Shown here: in pieces, positions 24,242-34,901 of the stretch
How positions within the stretch are numbered: the first letter of the stretch is position 1
How the letters are laid out: each line of letters begins with the position of its first letter
Made by a program: the position numbers and the translations under genes
The notes under the pieces: model-generated
The model's input: the letters and a program-made list of their open reading frames with translations, nothing else
Databases searched by the model: none
What the model was told of the DNA's origin: nothing
NCBI RefSeq assembly: GCF_050948215.1
Contig: NC_135152.1
Span: forward strand, 8,404,310 to 8,468,309
Length of the DNA: 64,000 nucleotides
Direction: 5' to 3'
Source of the DNA: Halictus rubicundus
Lineage: Eukaryota > Arthropoda > Insecta > Hymenoptera > Halictidae

Positions 24242-25041
24242 CAACAGCAGTGGTCCCCGTGGACGATGAAAAAGAGAGGGTTGAATGGTGAAGGGAGGCT
24301 TTACTTCGGTAAGGTCGAAAGGGCGAAAGACGACACGAGACGCGCGTAAAAGGGTCGGCGAAGATTATTTCTCGGAATGGTACGGCCGAGTTCGTGCATC
24401 CTGAAATGGAGCCCTTGGGTTCTCTATCCCCCGCCTCGCTACCGCCACCACCTTCCTACGTTTTCCACCCCCACCCCCCGTACGCCCCCCTGTTACTTTA
24501 CCTTTGCGTCCACTCACGGCTTCCCCTCTTTCTCCGGTTTCTCTCTGGTTCGCGTGTTCCGCGTTTTTCATGCACTGAATGACCAGACGTGAAAAAAGTC
24601 GAGGGGTCGCTCTTTTGACGATCGCTTCGCAGCAGACAAAGAGGGCTGGCGGTGGCTGCGAGAACGAAAGGGTCCGCGCGAAACATGCAAAGTAGCTGCG
24701 ACCGTGTTTCGGAGCCGCCGACACGGAACATTTCGAGAGACCCGACATCGATCTCGAAATTTCCGTCTTAATACATTGATTATCAGTTAGACTCGTCGCT
24801 TGAGGTTCTACTGGCAATGGATAAGGAAACCCAATGCAAGGTCCCAATAACACCTCCCTCTAGTTTTCACCATTTGCATCATAAGGAAATATGAAAAGAA
24901 GACCTTCATCACCAAACTTTTTCCAGTGCTCCACAGAACTTCAGAACTTCATATTCATATTTCAGCATTATAAGAAAGAATCAGAATTACTACTTTCATC
25001 TCCAACAACACCCACCATTTCTATTTTTTAGCTAACGAATA
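24239..25041. other. GC-rich block, then AT-rich
   Basis: GC-rich to about 24740 with a C/T-rich strand bias near 24420-24540. A 162-codon minus-strand frame (24365-24853) is arginine- and glycine-rich with no known domain. AT-rich thereafter. Confidence 0.4.
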
Positions 25042-25126
25042 ATGATAGTGGCCAACAAAGTTAAGCGTATGCATACGGCTCCGATGATAGTGACCAGGAA
25101 AATTGAGCGTGTATATACGCTAATGA
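25042..25126 (+). repeat. 42-bp tandem pair with palindromic cores
   Basis: ATGATAGTG starts each unit (25042 and 25084) and is followed by GRCCA and TTRAGCGT. Unit 1 then holds the perfect 12-bp palindrome CGTATGCATACG (25066-25077), and unit 2 the related GCGTGTATATACGC (25107-25120). A third ATGATG start follows at 25123. Confidence 0.85.
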
Positions 25127-25139
25127 TGAACATGGGTTA

Positions 25140-25640
25140 AGGGTGGCACATGTCTACCAGTCGGCGGGTATAGAGAGAGCCGAAAAGAACTCACCTGCGA
25201 CGGCACAGGACCAGGAGGGTCTCCTGCTCAACACACCTATCCCCACCATCGGTGCTTCAGTAGTCACAATGTTTTGACCTTGACGGCACACGATACGTAC
25301 TGTGCGTGCCGCACAAGAAGTCCCGCGACAGAAATGCGGGGCTGATTGGTCAGAGAAGAAGGGGCACGCCCCTGCTGTATTGGCTAAAGCCGTTGCACAT
25401 ACTATACAGCGTGTGACGTGAAAGCACAAGCATTGGACTACTCAACGGTGGGAATAGGCGGAGCGAGTTAGAGCCCCCTTTGTCCTTGTGTTCTCCAGCG
25501 AGACTTCTTGCGAAGCACGGACAGTAAGTAGTACAGTCTTGTTCCGTTATAAGACGAAAGCTCGGGACCGGCTTTCACCGTATAACGGATCAGATGTGCT
25601 ATTCGACCGAGCAACGACATCTTCCTTGGAACAGGATAGA
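25140..25640 (+). promoter_or_regulatory. Promoter-like or LTR-like block
   Basis: Two CCAAT-type boxes (GATTGGTCA at 25343 and TATTGGCT at 25378) flank GGGGCACGCCCC, a KLF/Sp-like site. TGTGACGTGAAAGC and GGGAATAGGCGGAGCG follow. This density of core-promoter motifs over 250 bp is distinct from neighbouring DNA. It could be a CpG promoter or a solitary LTR; clear TG/CA ends or a target duplication were not found. Confidence 0.3.
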
Positions 25641-27149
25641 ATATCTACCCTCTCGTTCTGGCACTAAACGGCGTCGAGCGGAAAACTTCGAAAGAAGAAG
25701 AGGGGATTTTCTTATTTCAACAATTATTTAAACAAATATTTTAGTATTTGTGACCGCTTAGAAGATATTTTGCTACAGTCCAATCTACGGTGTGACTAGG
25801 GACGTGCCCTTCCCGCACTTTTTTCAAGCGACTTCTTCCCAGCTCCCGATAATACCAGATACGCATCCAATCAGATAAGCTGGCAACGAATGTGTTAATT
25901 ATCGATACGTCTCACGCCGAGGCCCGTCCGTCTGCGGTGGCTCCGGTGCGCCCACCTTGTCGATATTCGTCGGAGAGTTTCTGAATTGTTTCGGTGTCTT
26001 TGTGCATACACGAGGCACAGCGTGCACCGTAAAATCGGGTCAAGCTGTGGCTTTGAAACGGCAGAAGGTAGACGAAAAATTCATTAGGGGAATTTAAATG
26101 AGCACGGCGCATCGCATACTGCATATGATTATTCGGGAAGTGGAGAACTTTTCAGAATTTCGTGGCTATCGCTGTTTTTTAAATGAGACTACACATTCTC
26201 TCTATATGATTGTTATGTTATTTTCATTTTCTGTAAAATACAGTGCGAAAGTATTAAAATTTAAATATTATACAAATGCGTGAGTACTGTCTTCTCGTAC
26301 AAAAATATTCAAACGTTTTTAAATACTGGGTAAGTCATTTATTAATATGATAGGTTTATTAGTTGTGTAATACTTTTGTATATATTTTCTTGATCAATTT
26401 TCAATATATATATATAGTAAAGTAAGAGTAAATAATATTAGTATTCTCTAATAAAATTAAATTCTCGTACCATGTTCAAGCCACATCTTAACCTAATTGC
26501 ATATACACTTGTGACTGCTTATGATACAAGTGAAGCAAACATTTCATGAATGCATAAAAATCCAAAGTTGGGGGATTGAAAAATTGCGAATAAATAAGAT
26601 GAATTTAACAATACCGCAAAAAAATATATTTTCATTCGTCTCCTGTTTCTGGCGACCTATTCAGAAGATTTTCATATTACCCGAAGATCCACTGTATAAT
26701 AATTATAAATTACATTTTGGCGACCGACGCGGCGCGGCGCGAACGGAAAGATCTGCGTTGGTCACCGGTGACTGACCGGTCGGCGAACGTGTTAAATTAT
26801 GCTCGTTTATGGGAGGACAGGTGAAAAATTAGGACCGGCTGCCGGGAGCCGGGGTAACAAAGCTCCGGCGTCAGCGGCCTTGAAAAACTCCGCAATATCT
26901 TAACTTCTTAACTTTTACGAGCGTTTTGTTGGTTCAGTTTCTATTGCGGTAAAAGTTCGTTTGCCACTGCGCCGCGGCGCGATGTTAAGCGTCAACTTTT
27001 AAACGAAGTTCCGAAGAAATAAACTGGAAAACGGAGTATCGGTCGCTGCCGATCAACGATCGTAGAATGCATCTCGCGAAAGGTGAACTCTGACGGAACT
27101 TTGACACTTCCGGTACACATTACAGGGTCTCCAACATGGGCGTGTCAGA
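25641..27149. other. Mixed stretch
   Basis: AT-rich with GC-rich patches near 25.90-26.05 and 26.72-27.05 kb. A short (TA)n lies near 26405. Frames do not exceed 84 codons. Nothing recognisable. Confidence 0.45.
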
Positions 27150-27279
27150 TACAGTGAATTCTCGTTATATGTCAACAACACGGGTCTCGCCAGTGTCATG
27201 TTTCGTCCAGGAGGCGGTAGTAGGGACAATTCCGCGACGTTTATCATCCAGGCCTTGGCGACATAGAGAAATCACTGTA
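27150..27279 (+). mobile_element. MITE family 1, internally deleted copy with intact TA ends
   Basis: This is the clearest pair of termini in the window: TA-CAGTGAATTCTCG on the left and GAGAAATCACTG-TA on the right. It is 130 bp long and lacks about 80 bp of the centre compared with the 22.2-kb copy. The TA on both sides fits a TA target duplication. Confidence 0.92.
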
Positions 27280-30200
27280 ATCGTTTAGATTTCAATATTT
27301 ATTTGTTGATCGCACGTTTCTCAGCCAGGAGAAGCGCTCCATTTACAATTGTCTTACGTATTAAAATTATTTTAGTCAAGTTACATATGTGTCTCTCACA
27401 CATATACGACTTACGTGGTAGTAGTGAAAGTGCTAAAAAAGCTTTAGCAGTGTTGCAAATTTTAATTGGTGAAAACTAACTTTCGCAATGGCCCTGATTA
27501 CGTTGAAATCTGTGAGGGAGCCAGAAGATTAATAATAGAAGAATAATTTAATTATTACGATAACTTCCAAATCTTTTATTTTGGTATTATCAAAAAATTG
27601 CTTTGCTCTTGTGGGATTTTATGTGTATCAGTTCGATAGTTAACTCTGAAACCCACTGGAAGTTTCGGAATGTTCTATTGAGTCATAAATAAGTTCTATC
27701 ATTTATTTGGAAGTTTTTACTGGCAAAAACTGTTGACGATGATCATTGGTCTAGTGCTCGGTGCACAGAATGGTTGAGCAAATGAAATCACGTAAATATG
27801 TTTACTGTTTGCAGCCGTAAAAAGAACCGTTTGAACGACCTCGATCTTTTCGAGGAGACGAATAAAAAATTATCAAAATAAAGCATTCCAGACTTTTCAA
27901 CATTGCTAAACTGTTATTACTGCACTGCGGATTTTTATGTGGAATAAAAATCAATTATCAATTATAAGTAATCATCAATTATAAGTAAGAGGAGCGAATT
28001 TAGGTGGAATAACAATTTAAATAATTTTAACCGACACATATCTTGAAATATTTTGAATCTGTCTGTTGCGTTATTTAATCGAAATTAATGTAAGAATGGT
28101 TGATAAGCTTAAAAATATTGCTATTATTATTCACATAATTCAGAATCCTCGGCTGCTAACAAATATTTCAATATTTTTATTAAAGATAGTTCGAGAAAAG
28201 ACTTGAAGAATGTGTTTCCCCCGGAGTGGAATTTGCATCCAAGAAACTAAATATATAACTGAAAAGTGTGCAAAGCGAATTCTCCGGAATGTTTGTAAAA
28301 TAATCTGCACATAAAGCGAGACAATAATCGTAAAGCGTGCTAAGGCGAGCTTAAATCAGCAAAAAACATTCTTTTCTTCGTCAAAGCATCAAATCTCGTG
28401 CAATAAATATAATGTCCCTTTGTCTTTTTCTGTTTGCAATTCTCTCGTTGCGAAACAGAAATAATCCACAATTAGCGTAACGAATGGCGAGATGTGCTGC
28501 GTAAAGTATGTTTACGATTTCATATATTGTTTCTCGCATTTTTGCAAATTAATAAGCCACTTTAACGCGTTCTGTTACAATATGCGACACATGGAAAATT
28601 AATTTCGTTTGTTGCCGCGGAGTATTCTCTTTGTTGATGACGTATGAATATGTCTGGCTTAGGTTCTTTTAAGTTATCCCCGTCCTGGAATTGTTTTAAT
28701 GCTATACCTTTAATCTATTCATTTTTATTTCATAAATCATAGAATAATAATAAATCATAATATTTATATAATATTCCAATAAATTATAAATGATGACCAG
28801 AATAAATTTCTCGACAGAAATGTGAAAAATTTGTCCGTTTCTCCGATATACCGTGACAAAAAAAAAATGTTTTAAAACACAGTGCAGATACCTATTTTAT
28901 ATAACAATAAATTGAGTCTTTTTAAACAATGTTTTGAATTTATTGCTATATCACATACACAACGGATCCAGAAAGTATCTGAACACTCTAGTCTCGAGGA
29001 ATTGTCGATGTTTAAACAGCGACAGTTTCGTTAAAACAAATGGCACCATAACGATCCTGGTCTTACTTTCAAGCTTCAGATTTCTACTTTAACCAGTCGT
29101 CAATCATGTTTGCCTAAAACAATTTTTCACGACGTGACAGGTAGAAAACCGAAGACATGTTTTCTCTCGAAAACGCTACCAATTCAAGCGCCTCTAAAAA
29201 CTATAAAAAATTTTTTTCCCGACTGAATCTTCCGCAAATTAGAAGATCGAGGTCCTCCCTTTACAACGTCATCAAAAAACTTGATGTACCATTTTTTTCG
29301 GTCGTTTTATTAAGGTTTTACATGAAAGGTGCACGGCTAACTTTACAGTGACACAAGGTACAGCACCGAACTTGGTCCTCATTTTCGTTCCACGAAAAAG
29401 TGAAAAATAATCGTACAACAATTTTTAATATGTCGTTGTAAAGTTAAGTAAAAATTTTTCAATATTTCCACAGAGATTTCAATCCGTAGCATGTACGAAG
29501 AAGAATAGGTGTTCAATTTTTCACGTGCTACGTTCCGCAAAAATATCTCGGAGAAAATCGATGAACGGTGCGCGAAAGTAGAATCTTCAAGCTTGAAAAT
29601 GAGCCCAAGTTTATCGCTGCACGATTGTTTTTTACGAAATTACGACAGGTGAAATAGCTGGTGAAATTACCCGGAGAAACAGAAAATTTTTAATTCAAAT
29701 ACTTTTTCGAGCCCATTGTGCGCGGTCTTTTAAGCAGTTTTTCGATCGCGTAACACGGGAGTCGAGCGTATTCGAAATCAGTCGGGCGTACGTGCGCTCT
29801 CTCCGGGTGAAATAAAATTCCGAAGTTCTAATGTGAACTGGACCAGAACTCCGACGAACAATATCACTGTCTCGCACGATGCGGTCGCAATCGCCGGATC
29901 GAAACAATGGCGGCGTTCGTTCGCCTCTATCCAGGTGGTAGAGAGGTAGTTGCACCAATAAGAGAACCCATGGGGGAAGTAGGGGCGGGGGGTGCGGGTG
30001 GATGGCGAAGAAAAAGGAGGAGAGTCCCGGGGATGAAAGGTGAAGGGACAGAGAAACGGGTCGAATAAAAGAAGTGCAAACTACAGAGCGTTCTGAGGAG
30101 GAGATACGATGTTACGTTCAATTACGCGAGGAACGGAATGTCGAGCACAAACGTCCGACGCCGGGCGCGTATCGAGGCGGCGCGGCGTAGGAAGAACACC

Positions 30201-30744
30201 GGGAAAGCAAGGCAGAATGCAACGCGAGTGTTCCGTAAGCTGCCGCATGAATACTCCGTAGCCGTGCACAGGGTAAACAGTGGCTGGCGTGTTTCTTTGG
30301 GATAAGAGTATTTCTTTGGGATAAAAGAGTTGTCCTTCCCCCCCCTCCTCTATCAAAACTCGCTGTTGCGTGCATGCAAATCACTTGTTGGCACTGAGGT
30401 GAAGGTTTTCGATAGCAATGCTAATTCCTGCCATTTTTGAGCTGAATTTTCTGAACCTACCACCACCGGAGGACAAACGACGGGTTCCATAATATTTTAT
30501 TCCGCAATTATTAACATTTTAAAGATCTTCCTGTGGGAACCGATTGAATCTTTTTGTTCAACGACATATAATACAAATTACGAACGATCTCTATAAATTC
30601 AGTTTTGTCATTTTTATGAGGCAACGAAAGGCGAGAAAGAATAGGTTTAATGTTAACACGTTGGTTACCGAATTACAATACCCAGCAAATTTTACAGCAT
30701 CAAAGTAATTTCCATAGTGGATCCAAAACTAGAGAGATGAATTG
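27280..30744. other. AT-rich stretch with a GC-rich block near 29.7-30.36 kb
   Basis: About 2.4 kb of AT-rich DNA, holding only a MITE family 2 end near 27.94 kb, precedes a GC-rich block (29.70-30.36 kb) with overlapping 64-91-codon frames on the minus strand. TTTCTTTGGGATAA is repeated in direct tandem at 30292-30320. No gene is evident. Confidence 0.45.
27933..27990 (-). mobile_element. MITE family 2 end fragment plus a 17-bp tandem repeat
   Basis: CACTGCGGATTTTTATGTGG is followed by AATAAAAATC, as in the reverse right end of family 2. It runs directly into two near-identical units of ATCAATTATAAGTAA (27957-27971 and 27974-27988). Confidence 0.6.
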
Positions 30745-30912
30745 GTTTTGGGAGTTTTGTGCATTTATGAAAACGTTGAGTGAACGAAATTTCAAATAGA
30801 AGAACGATTAGAAGAATTTCAGAATGTCAAAAAGAAAGAAAGTACTTTCTATGTGGTTTCGGTTTTTTAGAATTGATGCAGATAATTTTCATGTTGCACA
30901 AAGATCTGTGGG
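30745..30912 (+). mobile_element. MITE family 2, degraded copy
   Basis: GTGCATTTATGAAAACG, then AAATAGAAGAACGATTAGAAG and a right end of AATTGATGCAGATA to GCACAAAGATCTGTGGG match the family in order. The outer bases are eroded. A 61-codon frame crossing it is not a gene. Confidence 0.65.
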
Positions 30913-31729
30913 ATCAATGCAAGACTATATACCTAATAAAAGTTAATTTTCTACAATTATATTAAAGTTAAACAATTAAATTTCCATAGAAATTTCTATA
31001 GAACAGTGAAAATTAATTTGTAAACTTGGTCAGAATGCAGTTTCACTTGCATATGGTAGTAGCATAAAAAAAGCATACTATAAAAATACTTTTGTGTATC
31101 CTGAAATTGATGCGACGGAAAGCTTGCAACAGATTTTCCATTAACTCCATGATTTTACGCAACTCTATTTAACCGGTTGGAAAATTCGAATGTTTTTGCG
31201 TAAATCGATAATATCGTATCTGGAAAATATATTTCTGAAATTTCAATACAAATTTTCAAGCATCAGCAGAGTTACAATCGATTTTACAGCTGCGCGACAC
31301 GCAAGTACGTTAAAGTGCGTGCAGTACGTGACCTCGCGCGTGATCATTCTGTCAGACATAATGAGGTTATTTTCAATTTGAATTCATACGTCGACGATTT
31401 CGTAGTTAAAAGTTGAACGGGTATTTAAACGCGAAATATCACAAAAGGAGTTAAATTCTCGCGTTGAAGCTGCAGAAATCGTCGTTTTTGCAATTGACAT
31501 TTTTAACGAGGAGCGTATCGCCATTCTGCAACATTACGGGTAATTTTAACAAACACGATCAAAAGAACTGTAAAAATTATAAAGATTCGCTTTTTGTCCT
31601 TTAGTTTCTGTTGTGATAGAAATATTTAGCTGTTGCCAGCGAACGACACCAATGAAACATGGTTGCTCATGCGAGGTAACTGTCACGTGGTACCAAAGGC
31701 CAACAGATTAATGAATAATTTTTGCGCGT
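30913..31729. other. AT-rich stretch
   Basis: AT-rich DNA with a slightly GC-richer patch at 31.28-31.53 kb. No gene or repeat recognised. Confidence 0.5.
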
Positions 31730-31983
31730 GCCTGCTTGTAAACGGTATCGAAAATGCAAGTTATGGCACTTTTTTTTAACGTAGTTGCTACCAAAATTAA
31801 TTTTATACACAGACTTATTTAAAATAGTAGAATATAATATTCAGGGAGTCCACGATTTTCACTTCTAAACAATATGGAAGATGCAAGTTGTGGCAGTTTT
31901 TTTACATAATTGCTACCACCGTAAAATTAATTTTGCGCACAAGCTTGTGTAAAATAATAGAACATAATATTCAGGGAGTACAC
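31730..31983 (+). repeat. 127-bp tandem duplication
   Basis: Two units, about 31730-31853 and 31857-31983, are collinear. ATGCAAGTT at 31754 and 31881, GTTGCTACCA or ATTGCTACCA, AAAATTAATTTT, and TATTCAGGGAGT at the end occur at matching positions. Divergence is roughly one position in five, so the duplication is not recent. Confidence 0.88.
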
Positions 31984-34233
31984 AACTTTGCTTCGCTAAA
32001 TTCTTTTAACATTTTACGAAGAAGATCCATTGCATTAAACAAAATATTTTTACAATAAAACGCTACGGTTTCACTGTTTCATTGACTCGTCTTTCGATCA
32101 ACAGACAGTGTGGAATATCTTGAATTCGAAAGAAGACTGCGGATCTCCGATTGCAGTCGACTTCTCGTCCCTTTCGTCGCATGGGCTCGCCCTTTATCTA
32201 ACTGACCGATTCTTTTTACACCCGCCGCGCTCTTTTGTCACATCTCCCGGTCCCGTGTTTCCTGTCTCTATTCTCGGCGCAGTGCTCCTTGCATACAAAC
32301 GCGGCCATCTTCCGGTCTGAAACTACCGTTATCTGCTTCGTGCCAATGTTCAAGCGTGAACCAGGACAAAGTGCGAATGAATCGCACCGGCGGGAGTCCT
32401 TTCGGCTAAATTCGAACTTGTTCTCCGTCCTTAAATCACGGGAATAGTACGCGAGCGTTTTTCCGGGCGATGAAAAATTTATTTCCGGTGTGGCCGTGCA
32501 TGCCTAATCTGAACGGGGACCGTGGGGACGGAAGTGCGAGGAAGTATGGGAAATGTTTGATACTGCGAAAGTTCTGGAACCGGAGTTCGAATATTTTATC
32601 TTAACGCTTATGTTGGCTATGACATATTTTCCGTCCCTCGAAGAATTTATATTATACCAGCGGTGTCATCCGTTTTTCGGGTCCCTCGGAGGATCGTGCC
32701 GGAAATTGGAGAGCTTTGCTCGAATTTGCGCTTAGATCGCGAACGATTTCTCGCCGATCTATCTCCCGGCGTTTGTGCGATCGAATAACATTATTTCATT
32801 TCATGCGAAATATATTATTGCGATTATTAGACTGCAGGCTTTTATGTCAAATAAAAATTGTCCGCATCTGTAACGGGAAACAAGAGCCACCCGAAAATCT
32901 TTTTGCTTTTTCAATTGTCTTCGATTCTTTTAATCTTTCTAATCTTTCATATTGCAGCTACTCATTCTTTGTCATGAATGCTTAAAATATAATAATTTCA
33001 ATACAAGAAATCGATATGAACGTGTGAAAAGTTGACAGAAATTTCTTGCCTCCTTATACTGACTGGATTACATTAAACATTATTATTTTGAGCAATGAGG
33101 TGAAATTTCAAATTATCTAGAACAGTAATTTGGGAATGTGTTTGAAGTGCCATGAACTTATTTTCCGAGGATGAATCCATTATTTGGTTTTCAAAATCTG
33201 AAACTAAGAGACAAACGACGTCTAAGTTAATGAAAATTATGGATATTACAATTAAGGTATTCGAGACGCTGATCTTTCCAACAAAAGTTGCAATTATCCA
33301 ACAATCTACAATGTATTCTCCGACGACTAAAGATTCCTTAAATCTGTAACTGTAAATTATTTTTTTTTTCTTTCCACGTTGGACCATAACCTTACTTTTC
33401 ATGAATGTATCGTTATCATAATTATTTTACCTTATTTATAAGTAAAGAATGATACACGATATATAAAGCTGGTAAATAATCTATGCTGTCTCGTTAAACG
33501 ATAGCAAAAATGAAGGTTGTACCTTCGTTCCTCGGTTTGCTCTTCAGGGTGTAGCAAGATAGCAAAACTAAATGGTGTGTTGCGAGCAGTATCAGAATTT
33601 TAAGGGGACGACAGAAGGCGAGGGGGAAAAGTTGTTATCAGACGATAGCGGAGGCCTGAACGTTGGATACTAATCGGTACACGAGGGTTGTTAGCGGCTA
33701 AATTGACGGAATGTTGCGTGCTGGTTCAATGAAACAAGTATCGTTAAGCAAGCAACCCCTTATCTCTTCCGCTTCACGACACTTTCTGCTGGAGGAGATC
33801 AGTTTCGTAATTTGTTTAAGACCGGCTCGCGTCGCCACTCGGTAAAACGATCTAACCATCTTCGGTGCACACCGAGCGGAAAAGATAGCACACACTGCAA
33901 ACTTGATGTTTCCATAAATCCCACGTAACAAATTTATGTACCTACCTCCCGTCCTTTTTTAATCTATAATACGCTCGAACAACATCATTTCTATGAACAA
34001 CAGAGTGTACTAGACAAAAAATTGAAACTGAACGGGATCGTGAAAATTAAACTGAAAATTCCATTAATGACACAAGAATTAACATATTACAATTTGAAAG
34101 TAAAACATTGATTTTTCTTCAAGGTTGCACAGATGGTTGAAAACATATTTACAGTTAGGGAATAACTCTGCCATTTTGCAATATTTATTTTTATTTCAAA
34201 AAAATTAGAGAATAAAGTCGAGAAGTGTGTATA
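31984..34233. other. Mixed stretch without a gene
   Basis: A GC-richer block lies at 32.1-32.8 kb. An AT-rich segment at 33.07-33.40 kb is open on both strands at once (109 codons minus, 65 codons plus). Neither product is recognisable and no splice context supports either. A MITE family 2 fragment sits at 32.83 kb. Confidence 0.45.
32828..32915 (-). mobile_element. MITE family 2, inverted fragment
   Basis: TA-GACTGCAGGCTTTTATG is followed by CAAATAAAAATTG and AACAAGAGCCACCCGAAAATC, aligning with the reverse right half of the 37.3-kb copy. No opposite terminus is seen. Confidence 0.7.
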
Positions 34234-34240
34234 CGCGTTC

Positions 34241-34319
34241 CAAAATGGCGGCGGTTTATCGTTCAGCCGTCGCTGAGAAAAGAATTCCGCAGAAAGCTCG
34301 AATTTTCGACACCGTGTGA
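34241..34319 (+). promoter_or_regulatory. TISU/YY1-like start with a 24-residue ORF
   Basis: CAAAATGGCGGC at 34241-34252 matches the TISU element (SAASATGGCGGC) at 11 of 12 positions. In animals TISU doubles as a YY1 (Pleiohomeotic-type) core-promoter site and as the initiation codon for very short leaders. Here the ATG opens a 24-residue frame (MAAVYRSAVAEK... then stop), so it would be either an upstream ORF or the start of a microprotein. It lies 150 bp before the next candidate start. Confidence 0.35.
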
Positions 34320-34394
34320 CAGGTGTATCCCAGTGACACAAAATATTCAAGTCTCTTACCATAAATTCGACATTTCGATTCGTTCGGGAATGTT

Positions 34395-34577
34395 ATGGCC
34401 GATCGATTTGCCAACGAAGCGGCTGAATTACTACAGTTTCTAAAATCGGAATTTTCGTGTGACGATCTTTTCAGTGCCAGAGCGAGGTCCGGCGATCGAC
34501 TGTTCACGATCTTATTTACGGACTGGACGAACGTTGTCGAGATATTATTCATTCCCGGGCGAGACCTCGTTTATTCG
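34395..34577 (+). CDS. Candidate first coding exon, function unknown
   Basis: ATGGCC opens 61 codons beginning MADRFANEAAELLQFLKSEF and ending IPGRDLVYS, directly followed by GTGAGTACC, a complete six-base match to the intron donor consensus, in phase 0. The peptide is balanced in composition, with a predicted amphipathic N-terminal helix and a hydrophobic stretch near VVEILFI, unlike the Arg/Pro-rich products of the other GC-rich frames. The frame remains open to 34721 without splicing. The 98-codon frame antisense to it (34256-34552) is a competing reading. I cannot name a family, and no acceptor exon is identified in the window. Confidence rests only on the start, the donor and the TISU-like motif upstream. 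Confidence 0.25.
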
Positions 34578-34583
34578 GTGAGT

Positions 34584-34845
34584 ACCGTCGCGCGGAAGGA
34601 AATCGTGGGAAAAGAGACAGATCTGCTTCGAGGAGAGGTATTCGACGCCTCTGTTCGCAGGACGTTCGCCGCGGCCACTCGTTCCGCGCGAATGTCGACC
34701 TTCCGGGTCGATGAAACGTGAAAAGTTGACTCTCGATAAACGGGTTTATTGATTGTAGAAAGCCCGACGACATGCTCCTTCCGCTCGGCTGTCCTTCACG
34801 AGCTGCGACCCGGCTCCGATATCTTTACGCGGATCTCCGATCGAC
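34584..34845. other. GC-rich sequence downstream of the candidate exon
   Basis: If the donor at 34578 is used, this is the start of the first intron. No other signals. Confidence 0.3.

Positions 34846-34901
<56 letters not shown>
34846..34901 (+). repeat. (GAGCCC)n hexanucleotide repeat
   Basis: About nine perfect units of GAGCCC. All six frames stay open through it (Glu-Pro, Ser-Pro, Ala-Arg or Gly-Leu dipeptides), so frames crossing it are artefacts. GC-rich hexamer arrays are uncommon among the GA/CT microsatellites that dominate this window. Confidence 0.98.

Noticed and set aside
24103..24349. Frames with long Arg-Glu or Ser-Leu runs
   Set aside because: They are translations of the (GA)n microsatellite.
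33073..33402. 109-codon minus-strand frame in AT-rich DNA, with a 65-codon plus-strand frame on top
   Set aside because: Both strands are open at once, neither product matches a known family and no gene signals flank them.
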